A stretch of 64,000 bases of DNA, from positions 1,860,001 to 1,924,000 of the forward strand of contig NZ_LT635455.1 of NCBI RefSeq assembly GCF_900119915.1, given 5' to 3'. The position numbers were made by a program, and so were the translations under genes. This stretch comes from Olsenella timonensis. Lineage in GTDB: Bacteria > Actinomycetota > Coriobacteriia > Coriobacteriales > Atopobiaceae. Positions 42,176-50,530 of the stretch are shown here, piece by piece. The first letter of the stretch is position 1; each line of letters opens with the position of its first letter. The notes under the pieces are model-generated. The model ran no database searches. It was not told the origin of the DNA and saw only the letters and a list, made by a program, of their open reading frames with translations.

Positions 42176-43156
42176 CTAGACGTTGTAAATGGAGGGTTTA
42201 TACGCATCCAAATGCTCTCTCATCCACTCTATTGTTTCCGCAATACCTTGCTCAAAGGTGTAGGCAGGCTTCCAGCCGGTCAGCTCCCGCATCTTCTCGC
42301 CGCTTCCCAGTAAGCGCTGCACCTCACTCTTCTCGGGCCTGACTCGCTGGTTGTCGCACACAATTCTCGCCGCCGGGTTAATCTGGCGAATAAGTTCGTT
42401 CGCAAGATCACCGATAGATATCTCACGCTGTGTAGCGATATTAATCTCTTCTCCTATAGTCGCGTCAGACTCGAGCATCGCGACGAATCCCGCAGCTGTA
42501 TCCTTGACATAATTGAAGTCCCTGGTCGGAGTGAGAGATCCAAGCTTGACGCTCGTCTCACCTGACAAAAGCTGGGTAATAATCGTCGGAATTACCGCAC
42601 GTGCGGACTGCCTCGGCCCATACGTGTTAAACGGCCTGACAATCGTAACGGGGAGCTGAAAAGAACGGTAGAACGATTCCGCAAGACGATCGGCGCCAAT
42701 TTTTGTTGCTGAATATGGAGACTGGCCCTGGAAGGGATGGGACTCGTCAATCGGAACATAGCGGGCAGTTCCATACACCTCACTTGTCGAGGTGACCAGA
42801 ACTCGCGAGATGTCTAGGTCTCGCGCGGCCTGCAAGACGTTGAGTGTCCCCTTAATGTTGGTATCCACATAAGCGTCGGGAGCATAGTAGCTATACGGAA
42901 TGGCTATGAGGGCGGCCAGATGAAGGACCGCATCCATTCCCTTAAGTGCACGTCGAACAGCGTTTGGGTCCCTTACATCACCCGTGAAGACCTCTACGTG
43001 ACTCATTGTCTTCTCTGGAAGATCCTCGAGCCATCCCCAAGAATTAAATGAGTTGTAAAGCACAAAAGCACGTACGTCGTAGCCTCGCTCAACAAGCGCC
43101 TCGACAAGATGGCTGCCAATGAAGCCCTCACTACCAGTTACAAGCACTCGTGTCAT
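42176..43156 (-). CDS. legB: LegB-type NAD-dependent sugar 4,6-dehydratase
   Basis: 326-residue dehydratase that converts a nucleotide-linked HexNAc to the 4-keto-6-deoxy form. The N-terminus VTGSEGFIGSHLVEALV and the LegB-typical FVLYNSFNSWGWLED stretch are clear. The catalytic Tyr148 and Lys152 lie in SPYSATKIG, with TSTSEVYGT upstream. ATG 43156 has GGAAAG upstream. First gene of the AT-richer block; the 39-bp gap upstream is where composition changes to the GC-rich rfbH gene, so a new promoter or an insertion boundary is possible there. Confidence 0.9.
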   Translation of the reverse strand: MTRVLVTGSEGFIGSHLVEALVERGYDVRAFVLYNSFNSWGWLEDLPEKTMSHVEVFTGDVRDPNAVRRALKGMDAVLHLAALIAIPYSYYAPDAYVDTNIKGTLNVLQAARDLDISRVLVTSTSEVYGTARYVPIDESHPFQGQSPYSATKIGADRLAESFYRSFQLPVTIVRPFNTYGPRQSARAVIPTIITQLLSGETSVKLGSLTPTRDFNYVKDTAAGFVAMLESDATIGEEINIATQREISIGDLANELIRQINPAARIVCDNQRVRPEKSEVQRLLGSGEKMRELTGWKPAYTFEQGIAETIEWMREHLDAYKPSIYNV

Positions 43157-43195
43157 TATTCTTTCCAGCCTTTCCCGTTGCTTTCATTTCTTGCG

Positions 43196-44536
43196 TTACC
43201 CAACCGCCTTCTTGATCGTCTCGGCCATGTACGCGAGCTTCTCGTCGGTCATGCCAGGGTAGACGCCAATCCAGAAGGTGTCGTTCATGATCCGGTCGGT
43301 CTCGTCCAGCGATCCGCACACGCGATAGGCATCCGTTCCGCGAATCGAGTCGAAGCACGGATGCTTGGTGAGGTTACCAGCAAAGAGCATGCGAGTCTGC
43401 ACGCCCGCCTCCTCGACGGCTCTGACGATGGGCTCTCGCTCGACCCCCTCGCGACAGGTGAGCACAAAGCCGAACCAGCTCGGATTGGAGTTGGGCGCCG
43501 GCTCGGGCATGATGAACTTGTCCTCGAGGGGCTTCAGCGCCTCACGCAGATACTGCCAGTTATGGCGGCGGCGCTCGACAAAAGACGGGAACTTCTCGAG
43601 CTGGGCGCACCCGACTGACGCCTGGAGATCGGTTGCCTTGAGGTTGTAGCCAAAGTGGCCATACACGTACTTGTGGTCGTAACCGCGCGGAAGTTCGCCA
43701 AACTGCCCGTCAAAGCGATGTCCGCAGCGGTTATCCTGGCCAGACTTGCAGACGCAATCGCGTCCCCAGTCACGGAAGGACAGCATGATGCGCGCGAGCT
43801 TGGGGTTGTCCGTATACACGGCTCCACCCTCGCCCATGGTCATGTGGTGTGGGGGGTAGAAGCTGGAGGTCCCGAGATCTCCGACCGTACCTGTCTTGCG
43901 GACCGCTCCGTCCAACGTATACTCGCTGCCCAGCGCATCGCAGTTGTCCTCGATGAGCCAGAGGTCGTGCTCGTCGCAGAACGCCTTCACAGCGGCAAGG
44001 TCAAACGGGTTACCCAGGGTGTGGGCTATCATGACCGCCTTGGTCTTTTCGGGATCATAGGCCTCCTCGAGGCGCGTGACGTCGATGTTGTACTGCGGGA
44101 TGGTAACATCCACAAAAACAGGGACGGCACCGTACTGCAGGATGGGGGTAACGGTGGTCGGGAAGCCTGCGGCAACGGTAATGACCTCGTCACCGCGCTT
44201 GATTGCACGGTCACCAAGCTCCGGAGCAGTAAGTGTCATAAACGCGAGGAGGTTGGCGCTGGAACCAGAGTTGACAAGCGCGCAGTGCCTGACGCCAAGA
44301 TAGCTGGCGAGGCTCTCCTCAAACCGGTCCGTCCAGCGTCCGGCGGTAAGCCAGAACTCGAGCGAGGCATCCACGAGGTTGACCATCTCGTTGCGGTCGT
44401 ACACTCGAGAGGCGTAGGGGATTCTGTCGCCGGGGGTAAAGGCGTCATTCTGAGCGCGATACCTGTCCGCGAACTCCCCCACAAGCGCAAGGATCTCCTC
44501 GCGCGCCTGCTCCTCTGTCCTATCCTCAAATGCCAT
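43196..44536 (-). CDS. rfbH: CDP-4-keto-6-deoxyglucose 3-dehydratase (E1)
   Basis: 446-residue PMP/[2Fe-2S] enzyme (RfbH/DdhC/AscC) that removes the C3 hydroxyl of CDP-4-keto-6-deoxyglucose. The decisive sign is His230 in SFYPPHHMTMGEGG, where ordinary aminotransferases carry the PLP lysine. The iron-sulfur cysteines are also visible: Cys261, Cys263 and Cys271 (CxC-x7-C), with Cys199 upstream. ATG 44536 directly abuts the rfbG stop (TAA-ATG). The reaction needs an NADH-dependent partner reductase (DdhD/AscD/RfbI), and none is encoded in this window. Confidence 0.93.
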   Translation of the reverse strand: MAFEDRTEEQAREEILALVGEFADRYRAQNDAFTPGDRIPYASRVYDRNEMVNLVDASLEFWLTAGRWTDRFEESLASYLGVRHCALVNSGSSANLLAFMTLTAPELGDRAIKRGDEVITVAAGFPTTVTPILQYGAVPVFVDVTIPQYNIDVTRLEEAYDPEKTKAVMIAHTLGNPFDLAAVKAFCDEHDLWLIEDNCDALGSEYTLDGAVRKTGTVGDLGTSSFYPPHHMTMGEGGAVYTDNPKLARIMLSFRDWGRDCVCKSGQDNRCGHRFDGQFGELPRGYDHKYVYGHFGYNLKATDLQASVGCAQLEKFPSFVERRRHNWQYLREALKPLEDKFIMPEPAPNSNPSWFGFVLTCREGVEREPIVRAVEEAGVQTRMLFAGNLTKHPCFDSIRGTDAYRVCGSLDETDRIMNDTFWIGVYPGMTDEKLAYMAETIKKAVG

Positions 44537-45637
44537 TTAGCTCAGAGCTCCTAGGTAGTCGTTGATCTGCTCGTCCATGCAGGCGGCTGCCGCAGAGTCA
44601 CCGCCATCAAGCCAGGCGCGCGTCCAGTCCGCTGTGCGCGAGACGGCCTCCGCCACGTCCCACACGGGTCGCCATCCAAGCCGCTGCTTGGCCTTGGTGT
44701 TGTCCAGCTTGAGGAAGTTGGCCTCGTGGGGACCGTCCACGTGGCCCTCCACGAAGGAGAAGCCCTCCCCCCAGCTCGCCGCAAACAGGCGGACGAGCTC
44801 GCCCGTGGTCACGCAGTCCTCGTCGTCCGGGCCGATGTTGTACCACCCCGCAAGTGAGCGGTCGTCCTCCTGGCCGGCAACGATACTCAGGTAGGCGACG
44901 AGCGGTTCGAGCACATGCTGATACGGCCTGACCGAGTTGGGATTGCGGATGACGATGGGCTCGCCCGACTGGACGGCGCGCACGCAGTCCGGGACGATTC
45001 GGTTGGCCGAGAAGTCTCCCCCGCCGATGACGTTGCCCGCGCGAGCCGTGGAGATGGCGCAGCGCCCGGCCGCACCGCCAGTCGAGCCCTCGGCAAAGAA
45101 GCTCTTCTGGTAGCAGTGCGTCACGATCTCCGAGCAGCTCTTGGAGTTGGAGTACGGGTCAAACCCGTCGAGCTTGTCGTCTTCGCGATAACCGTAGCCG
45201 GGACGCTCGAGGTTCTCGTAGACCTTGTCCGTCGTCACATTGAGAAACGAGGTCGTGGCGTCACACGCCCGCACGCACTCGAGCACGTTGACGGTGCCCA
45301 TGACGTTGGTCTCATAGGTGTAGCGGGGACGCTCGTATCCGTCGATGACAAGGGGCTGCGCGGCAAGGTGGAGCACGGCCTGCGGGCGAAACTCGTTAAA
45401 CACCGTAGAGAGGGTGTCAAAGTCACGGATGTCAGCCATGACATGCGGGGCCTTCTCGCCCAGCGATGCGATGTCCCAGAGACTCGGGGTGGTGGAAGGC
45501 TCGAGAGCATAGCCGTAGACCTCTGCCCCCAGGAGCTGGAGCATGCGGCAGAGCCAGCTGCCCTTGAAGCCGGTAGAGCCCGTAACCAGGACGCGCCTTC
45601 CCTGATAGAAGGAACGAAGAGCGGATGCTGCCTGCAT
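44537..45637 (-). CDS. rfbG: CDP-glucose 4,6-dehydratase
   Basis: About 366 residues; dehydrates CDP-D-glucose to CDP-4-keto-6-deoxy-D-glucose with bound NAD. The Rossmann loop is VTGSTGFKGSWL, the active-site TTDKVYEN is typical of this subfamily, and the YSNSK motif holds the catalytic Tyr and Lys. ARAGNVIGGGDFS is a further RfbG signature. ATG 45637 has AGGTG close upstream; a GTG at 45643, adjoining the rfbF stop, is equally possible. Middle gene of rfbF-rfbG-rfbH. Confidence 0.93.
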   Translation of the reverse strand: MQAASALRSFYQGRRVLVTGSTGFKGSWLCRMLQLLGAEVYGYALEPSTTPSLWDIASLGEKAPHVMADIRDFDTLSTVFNEFRPQAVLHLAAQPLVIDGYERPRYTYETNVMGTVNVLECVRACDATTSFLNVTTDKVYENLERPGYGYREDDKLDGFDPYSNSKSCSEIVTHCYQKSFFAEGSTGGAAGRCAISTARAGNVIGGGDFSANRIVPDCVRAVQSGEPIVIRNPNSVRPYQHVLEPLVAYLSIVAGQEDDRSLAGWYNIGPDDEDCVTTGELVRLFAASWGEGFSFVEGHVDGPHEANFLKLDNTKAKQRLGWRPVWDVAEAVSRTADWTRAWLDGGDSAAAACMDEQINDYLGALS

Positions 45638-45643
45638 AGTCAC

Positions 45644-46435
45644 CTACCAGACCTTCCACGGGGCGTCGCCGGACTCCCACAGCTCCTCAAGCTGCTGCTT
45701 GTCGCGCTGCGTGTCCATGCATCGCCAGAAACCATCGTAGGGATAGACGGTAAGCTGGCCCTCGCGAGCGAGACGCTCCATCGTGACGCCCGAGAAGTCC
45801 TCCCGCTCGGCGGGGACACCGCTCGTGCCAATAATGTCGAAGACCTCGGGCTCCGCGACCATGAATCCGCCGTTAATGAAGGCATTATCCGCATCGCGCT
45901 TCTCACGGAACGAGGAGATGTGATCGGTGTCGTCTATGTCCAGCACGCCGAAGCGCTGGCTCATGACGACACCAGTAATGGTCACCAGTCCGCCAACCTT
46001 CTCGTGATGAGCGATGATGTCGTTGGGGTTCACGTCCGAGACGCCGTCTCCGTACGTGAGCAGGAACGGCTCGTCGCCCACGTACTTCTGGACGCGCTTG
46101 ATGCGACCCGCGGTGAAGGTGTCGTAGCCGGTGTCTGCCACGGTCACGCGCCACGGCTCGGCAACGGTGCTGTGGACCTCAACGTCCTTGCTGTTATTGC
46201 GATAGTCGAACGTGACGTCGGACATCTCGAGGAAGTAGTCGTTGAAATACGTCTTGATGACCTGCTGGCGGTAGCCGGCACAGATGACGAAGTCGTTGAA
46301 CCCAAAGTGGGAGAAGCCCTTCATGATGTGCCAGAGAATTGGCCGCCCGCCAATCTCAATCATGGGCTTAGGGCGCAGGTGGCTCTCCTCTGAAATGCGG
46401 GACCCAAAGCCACCGGCAAGGATGACAACCTTCAC
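45644..46435 (-). CDS. rfbF: Glucose-1-phosphate cytidylyltransferase
   Basis: 263-residue enzyme making CDP-glucose from CTP and glucose 1-phosphate, the first step to CDP-3,6-dideoxyhexoses. Signatures are ILAGGFGSRISEESHLRPKPM (the nucleotidyl loop; start residues 5-25), YGDGVSDVN and FINGGFMV. It starts with GTG 46435 (AGGAGAG five bases upstream). First gene of the rfbFGH run and probably the promoter-proximal gene of the whole right-hand polysaccharide block, with about 400 bp of decayed sequence upstream. Confidence 0.94.
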   Translation of the reverse strand: MKVVILAGGFGSRISEESHLRPKPMIEIGGRPILWHIMKGFSHFGFNDFVICAGYRQQVIKTYFNDYFLEMSDVTFDYRNNSKDVEVHSTVAEPWRVTVADTGYDTFTAGRIKRVQKYVGDEPFLLTYGDGVSDVNPNDIIAHHEKVGGLVTITGVVMSQRFGVLDIDDTDHISSFREKRDADNAFINGGFMVAEPEVFDIIGTSGVPAEREDFSGVTMERLAREGQLTVYPYDGFWRCMDTQRDKQQLEELWESGDAPWKVW

Positions 46436-46853
46436 GTCTCTCCTATCACTCAGCGAGTCGGGGAACCAGCGCTAATCCCCCCTCCCGCTTGCGTACTCAT
46501 GCAGCGTCTATGATAGCCGTCCCCTGCATCTTTTGCGCTGGATGCACGGACATAGCAGGTCAATTCAGCAAAGGTACAGCTTCGCATGGTCTGAGCGAGC
46601 GAAATCAGCTACCGATGCCGCAAGTACCTCTGGGCGTCCAGCCGAATGCGCTCCGCCATCTTCTCGACCTCGTCCAGGCCAGACGCAAGCAGGCACTCCT
46701 CGGCATCGTCAAGCACATGCGGAATCGCCTCTCTGATGGCCTATGTCTGGCGACTTCCATCACAGAAGGGCCCGCGGACATGTTTCTGACATCGCCGTAT
46801 CCACGGTGGTCTAACAGAGGTTTTGACAAAGCTTGACAGACCTCTGGGGCCGC
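46436..46853. other. 418-bp gap upstream of rfbF
   Basis: No complete gene is convincing here. It should hold the rfbF promoter, but no clear -35/-10 pair stood out. The middle contains a short coding-like remnant (46609-46740), and the right end holds a CAGAGGT/ACCTCTG inverted repeat (46815-46821 and 46840-46846) next to the 3' end of the AAA+ gene. Confidence 0.5.
46609..46740 (-). pseudogene. C-terminal gene remnant, family unknown
   Basis: An open stretch of 43 codons on the minus strand, closed by a TAG and preceded by an in-frame TAG, with no start or ribosome-binding site. Its translation reads like a genuine soluble C-terminus, acidic and then basic (AIPHVLDDAEECLLASGLDE, then a helix ending RYLRHR). 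It is probably the tail of a deleted gene at this island edge. Confidence 0.4.
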
Positions 46854-47954
46854 CTACTCCCGACTCAGATACTCCTGCACGTAGGGCACGGCAAAGCGAA
46901 CGAAGCCGCGCCCAGCAGGCTCGATGATGCCGGCGTCGATGAGGCGCTTTCGATACTTTTGCGCATAGTCAACCGAGACGCGCATGCGCCCCGCGATATC
47001 GGACACGCGCGAGCGCGGGGAGTCACCCGCCATCGCTGCCAGAAACTCGACGTCCTTCTCAGACAGCGCGGCAAGAGTCGTCTCGCACACGTCCCTCTTA
47101 AATGCCTGGACGGCCATGGCAAGAGCGCGGTCCAGCCCCGTGTCTGTGACTATCCCGGACTCACCCGCCTCCATCACAATACCGTGTCCCACCAGCTGGA
47201 GCAGATACGGAGATCCCTGAGTGGTTTCTGCGGCGCGTTCGCAGCCAGACTCGGGTACCCGCACTCCGAGGGACTCGAACGATTGACGGAGGTACGACGC
47301 AACATCCGCCTGGGCGAGCGGGGGCAAGGTTACTCGATATGCCCTGTTAAGAAACGTCAGCACGTGGTCGTTGAGGGTTGCGGACACGGCCGCGGGGAGA
47401 CCTGCGAGGGCGATGGCAACGTTGAGACGCTCGCCCACAAGCTCCTGGTAGACGGAAACGAGCCTTCGAACCTCTGGTGAATTTGCCTGAAGCTCATCCA
47501 CCAGTATGAGCATGCCATGTCCCTCGGCCGTAAGCCGTCGCGCTAGCTGAGTGAGCCGATACTGGGGGCTCTTTGTTTCCTGGACCTCTCGCGAGAACTC
47601 AAATCCCACGGAGAAACCAAGAGCGCCGATGGATCCTCCCGTCAGCCGGCTTTCCTTCTCGCTCACGTAGTGCCTAGCTTGGTCCTGGATTTTCTCAATG
47701 ATGCGCTCGAGCATATCTTCGGAGGTTATGGTCGGGCTTGCGACAACGAAGCCCCGCTGCGCCGCACGGTCAGCCAGCTCCCAGAGCAGAACCGTCTTTC
47801 CGCTGCCGCGCTGACCCATCAGCACTATCGCCCGCTCCCTGCTTCCAGGCTGGCTTTGAATCGCGGCAGCAAAGTCTCGAAGGATGGCCTCTCGGCCCAC
47901 GAGCGCGGAAGGCCTGTTTCCGAAGGACGGAGAGAAGATTGTGTCCTGAACCAT
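46854..47954 (-). CDS. Stand-alone AAA+ ATPase with C-terminal winged helix
   Basis: 366-residue P-loop protein of the AAA_16/Orc1-Cdc6-like group. Walker A is MGQRGSGKTV (46-55), Walker B ILVDELQ (about 150-156), then a sensor region and a C-terminal winged-helix DNA-binding domain (about 290-366: VSDIAGRMRVSVDYAQKYRKR). Such proteins are common, poorly understood single genes in actinobacteria and archaea and often lie near mobile DNA. Start ATG 47954 has GGAG eight bases upstream; a purine-rich repeat precedes it. It is not obviously linked to polysaccharide synthesis. Confidence 0.75.
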   Translation of the reverse strand: MVQDTIFSPSFGNRPSALVGREAILRDFAAAIQSQPGSRERAIVLMGQRGSGKTVLLWELADRAAQRGFVVASPTITSEDMLERIIEKIQDQARHYVSEKESRLTGGSIGALGFSVGFEFSREVQETKSPQYRLTQLARRLTAEGHGMLILVDELQANSPEVRRLVSVYQELVGERLNVAIALAGLPAAVSATLNDHVLTFLNRAYRVTLPPLAQADVASYLRQSFESLGVRVPESGCERAAETTQGSPYLLQLVGHGIVMEAGESGIVTDTGLDRALAMAVQAFKRDVCETTLAALSEKDVEFLAAMAGDSPRSRVSDIAGRMRVSVDYAQKYRKRLIDAGIIEPAGRGFVRFAVPYVQEYLSRE

Positions 47955-47970
47955 GTTGATACTCCGTATG

Positions 47971-48008
47971 CCTTTTTCCTTTCTTTCCTATTTTTTCCTC
48001 TCTTTCCT
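47971..48008 (-). repeat. Purine/pyrimidine tract with four near-tandem TTTCCT units
   Basis: 38 nt that are all pyrimidine on the plus strand except one A. TTTCCT recurs four times at 9-10-bp spacing, ending at 47980, 47989, 47999 and 48008. On the mRNA strand it gives repeated AGGAAA, 17-54 bases before the AAA+ start codon. Confidence 0.7.
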
Positions 48009-48130
48009 AAGCAGTCAAGAGCGGGGCGGGTGAGGCCAGGATCGCCGAATGCAAGCTGAACGTCTTGTGAGGGCCGTTGGGGAGCGCGTGTTCCCGGGTA
48101 CGATTGTCACGTGACCAACGAGGGGAGCGC

Positions 48131-49498
48131 ATGAGCGAGCACGTTCCAGACAACGAGAGTACCGACGCCCGCTGGGACCCCATCCCGGACGACGAGTGGG
48201 ACGCCATGACGGCGGACCTCGAGCCCGCGTCTGACACCGGCGCGACGCGCGCCGTCGACGAGTGGCTGGAGCCGGCGGCGACCGTGGTACGGCGCACGCC
48301 CGTCGAGGCGGCGCGCCCCGCCCGCGCGGCGGGAGACACGGTGGTCGCACGTCACCCCCTGGTGCGGGACTCGCGCTTCTCGCGTGACGCGCGCGCAGAC
48401 GAGGGTCCCTCCACGCAGGACGCCCCCCATCGTCCCGACGGTCCTTCTCGCCTGGCTCGGGCGCCGCGACCCCGACGGGGGCCTCGGCACGGGTGCCTCT
48501 CCTCGCTGCTGTGGCTCATCATGCTGGGCGTGCTCGCGCTGATGGCGTTGCGCTGCCTGCCCGCGGACCTCGCGAACGGGCGGCTGGTTCCCGAGGCGGT
48601 CTCGTTCGTGCCGTGGCTCTTCGCGCCGATCGTCCTCTGCCTCGTGCTGGCGCTCCTGTGGCGCAGGCGCCTGCTCGCCGTGGTGACAGCCGCCGCACTC
48701 GCCGCGATGCTGTGGTGGCATGCCGGGTTCCTGCTGCCGCGGGAGGGCGTCTCCGACGCGGCGGTCGCCACGGCCCAGGCGTCCGCCGACCCCTCCGACG
48801 GCGTGGCGCGCGTCATGACGCTCAACACGGCGCACGGCGCCGCCTCGGCCGAGGAGGTGGTGGCACTCGTGCGCGAGAAGAACGTCGAGGTGCTCTGCCT
48901 GCAGGAGCTCACCGACGATTTCCTGTCGGAGCTGTCCTCGGCCGGGCTCTACGACCTGCTGCCGAACTACGTGATCTCCGACGAGGCGTCCGCGATCAGC
49001 AACGGCGGGCGCAACGGCATCTGGACGCTCGCACCGATGGACAACGTCTCGGGCAACCTGCTGCCGATCGACACGAGCTCGATGCCCGCGGGGACCGTGC
49101 GGATTGGCGGGCTCGACGTGCGCGTGGTGAGCGTGCACCCCAACTCGCCGGTTCGCGGGGCGCAGGACCTGTGGGACGAGGGGCTGGGCGTGATCGGCTC
49201 GCTCTCCGAGTACGACCACACCTACCTTGTGATGGGCGACTTCAACTCGACATGGGACCACGCGAGGTTCCGCGAGCTTCTGGGCACGGACTTCGTGGAC
49301 GCTGGCTCGGAGGCCGGCGAGGGGTTCCACATGACATACCCCTCCGGCACGCTTGCCGGAATCGAGCTCCCCTCGCTCGTCGAGATCGACCACATCGTCT
49401 ACGCGCGCGACTCCGGCATCACCGTGAGCGAGCTCGAGGCCGCCGAGGTGAGCGGCACGGACCACCGCGCCCTTCTCGGCGTCCTGGAGGTCACCTAG
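48131..49498 (+). CDS. Membrane-anchored endonuclease/exonuclease/phosphatase-fold protein
   Basis: 455 residues. A long, charged, proline- and arginine-rich N-terminal cytoplasmic region (about 1-120) is followed by three hydrophobic helices (about 125-215). The extracytoplasmic catalytic domain (about 225-455) is of the DNase I/sphingomyelinase fold: VMTLNTAHG, LCLQELTDD (metal-binding Glu), VVSVHPNSP, VMGDFNSTWDH (Asp-x-Asn) and the final GTDHRALLGVL (Asp-His). Substrate may be a nucleic acid or phosphodiester lipid. ATG 48131 has GGGGAG upstream. Confidence 0.82.
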   Translation: MSEHVPDNESTDARWDPIPDDEWDAMTADLEPASDTGATRAVDEWLEPAATVVRRTPVEAARPARAAGDTVVARHPLVRDSRFSRDARADEGPSTQDAPHRPDGPSRLARAPRPRRGPRHGCLSSLLWLIMLGVLALMALRCLPADLANGRLVPEAVSFVPWLFAPIVLCLVLALLWRRRLLAVVTAAALAAMLWWHAGFLLPREGVSDAAVATAQASADPSDGVARVMTLNTAHGAASAEEVVALVREKNVEVLCLQELTDDFLSELSSAGLYDLLPNYVISDEASAISNGGRNGIWTLAPMDNVSGNLLPIDTSSMPAGTVRIGGLDVRVVSVHPNSPVRGAQDLWDEGLGVIGSLSEYDHTYLVMGDFNSTWDHARFRELLGTDFVDAGSEAGEGFHMTYPSGTLAGIELPSLVEIDHIVYARDSGITVSELEAAEVSGTDHRALLGVLEVT

Positions 49499-49519
49499 GG
49501 GGCGGTCGCCCCCCGGTAG

Positions 49520-50527
49520 CTACTTGCTGGCCTTGTCGAACTCGTCCTTGAAGGAGCCGAACATCTTGCCGAGGCCGCTGAGCTGCTTGCCCGCGGCGCG
49601 GGCGACCTTGTCGCCCGTGGTGGCGGGCTTCTTCTTGGCAGCGGGCTTCGCCTTGGGCGTCGACGCCTTCGCTGCCGGGGCGTAGGTCTTGGGTCGCTGC
49701 CTCGTGGCGCCGGCCGCGGGCTCCACGCTCTTCTCGGCTATGCGCGCCGTGGGCTTCTCCACGCGGACGTCGGCCGCGGGCACCTCGGGCACGGCAGGCG
49801 GCCCGTCCTCGGGCGTGGCGGCGTCGGCGATGGCGCGCTTGGCCTTGCCGAGAACGCGACCGAGGGCGAAGGAGCCCTTGTCCACCGCCTCGCCGGCTGC
49901 GGCGCCGACCTTCTTGCCCACCTCGGACGCGCCGGCCTTGGCACGGGCGTAGCCCTCGCCGGCCGCGCCGGCCAGGCCACCGTCAAGCTGCACGCTCTTG
50001 TCGCCCGGTTCGACGATCATGAACCCGTCGCGATAGCCGCGGACCATGTCGGGGGTGATGACGAAGGAGCCGATGAGGGCGCGCGCCATCCCGCCGTCGG
50101 CGGTGAAGAAGCGCGTGACCACGCCGGTCCTCTCGTCGTACTCCGCGTCCGAGACGTAGCCCAGGGGCTTGCCCGCCGTGGTCTTCGCATCCATGCCGGA
50201 CCACATGATGCAGCGGTCCCAGTCCAGGTCCAGCCGACGCAGGGCGGCCTCGTCGAGGCCGTCCTCCGGGCGCGTCACCAGCACCGTCTTCTCGTCCAAG
50301 ACCTTGAGGGAGTCCCGGGCGAGAAACGCGTCGGCGCGCTTGACCATGCCCGCGACGTCGGGGCGCTTGATCGTGAAGCCGGCCACGTGCTTGCCGTCCG
50401 GGGTGAAGACTGCGGCATGCACGCGCCCGAGCTTCTGGTACTTGTCGGTGACGGTTCCGTCCTTGGCCGTGGTCGTCTTCTTGTGGAGAAGGACGCGCCG
50501 GCCCGTGAGCGAGCCTACTCTGAGCAC
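49520..50527 (-). CDS. PRC-barrel domain protein with Lys/Ala-rich tail
   Basis: 335 residues. Two PRC-barrel-like units cover about 1-170 (LGRVHAAVFTPDGKHVAGF; GKPLGYVSDAEYDERTGVV). An Ala/Gly-rich helical stretch and a Pro/Ala/Lys-rich disordered tail (about 260-320) follow. PRC-barrels bind RNA, proteins or the membrane-associated machinery; the exact role is unknown. GTG 50527 follows the YtxH-like stop after three bases, so the two form a pair that may act together at the envelope or in stress. Confidence 0.75.
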   Translation of the reverse strand: MLRVGSLTGRRVLLHKKTTTAKDGTVTDKYQKLGRVHAAVFTPDGKHVAGFTIKRPDVAGMVKRADAFLARDSLKVLDEKTVLVTRPEDGLDEAALRRLDLDWDRCIMWSGMDAKTTAGKPLGYVSDAEYDERTGVVTRFFTADGGMARALIGSFVITPDMVRGYRDGFMIVEPGDKSVQLDGGLAGAAGEGYARAKAGASEVGKKVGAAAGEAVDKGSFALGRVLGKAKRAIADAATPEDGPPAVPEVPAADVRVEKPTARIAEKSVEPAAGATRQRPKTYAPAAKASTPKAKPAAKKKPATTGDKVARAAGKQLSGLGKMFGSFKDEFDKASK

Positions 50528-50530
50528 GCG

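Larger units (their letters stand above)
29736..43156. other. AT-richer, probably acquired surface-sugar block
   Basis: From the first GT-C-like gene to legB, the DNA is visibly poorer in G+C than both flanks (frequent AT runs, AGA/ATA codons, A/T third positions), most strongly at 31.8-36.0 kb. The genes are all on the minus strand and specific to unusual sugars, which fits horizontal transfer of a serotype-like cassette. No mobility gene was seen in it. Confidence 0.7.

Noticed and set aside
47971-48008. Pyrimidine tract as a terminator of the minus-strand AAA+ gene
   Set aside because: It is upstream of that gene's start, and there is no hairpin.
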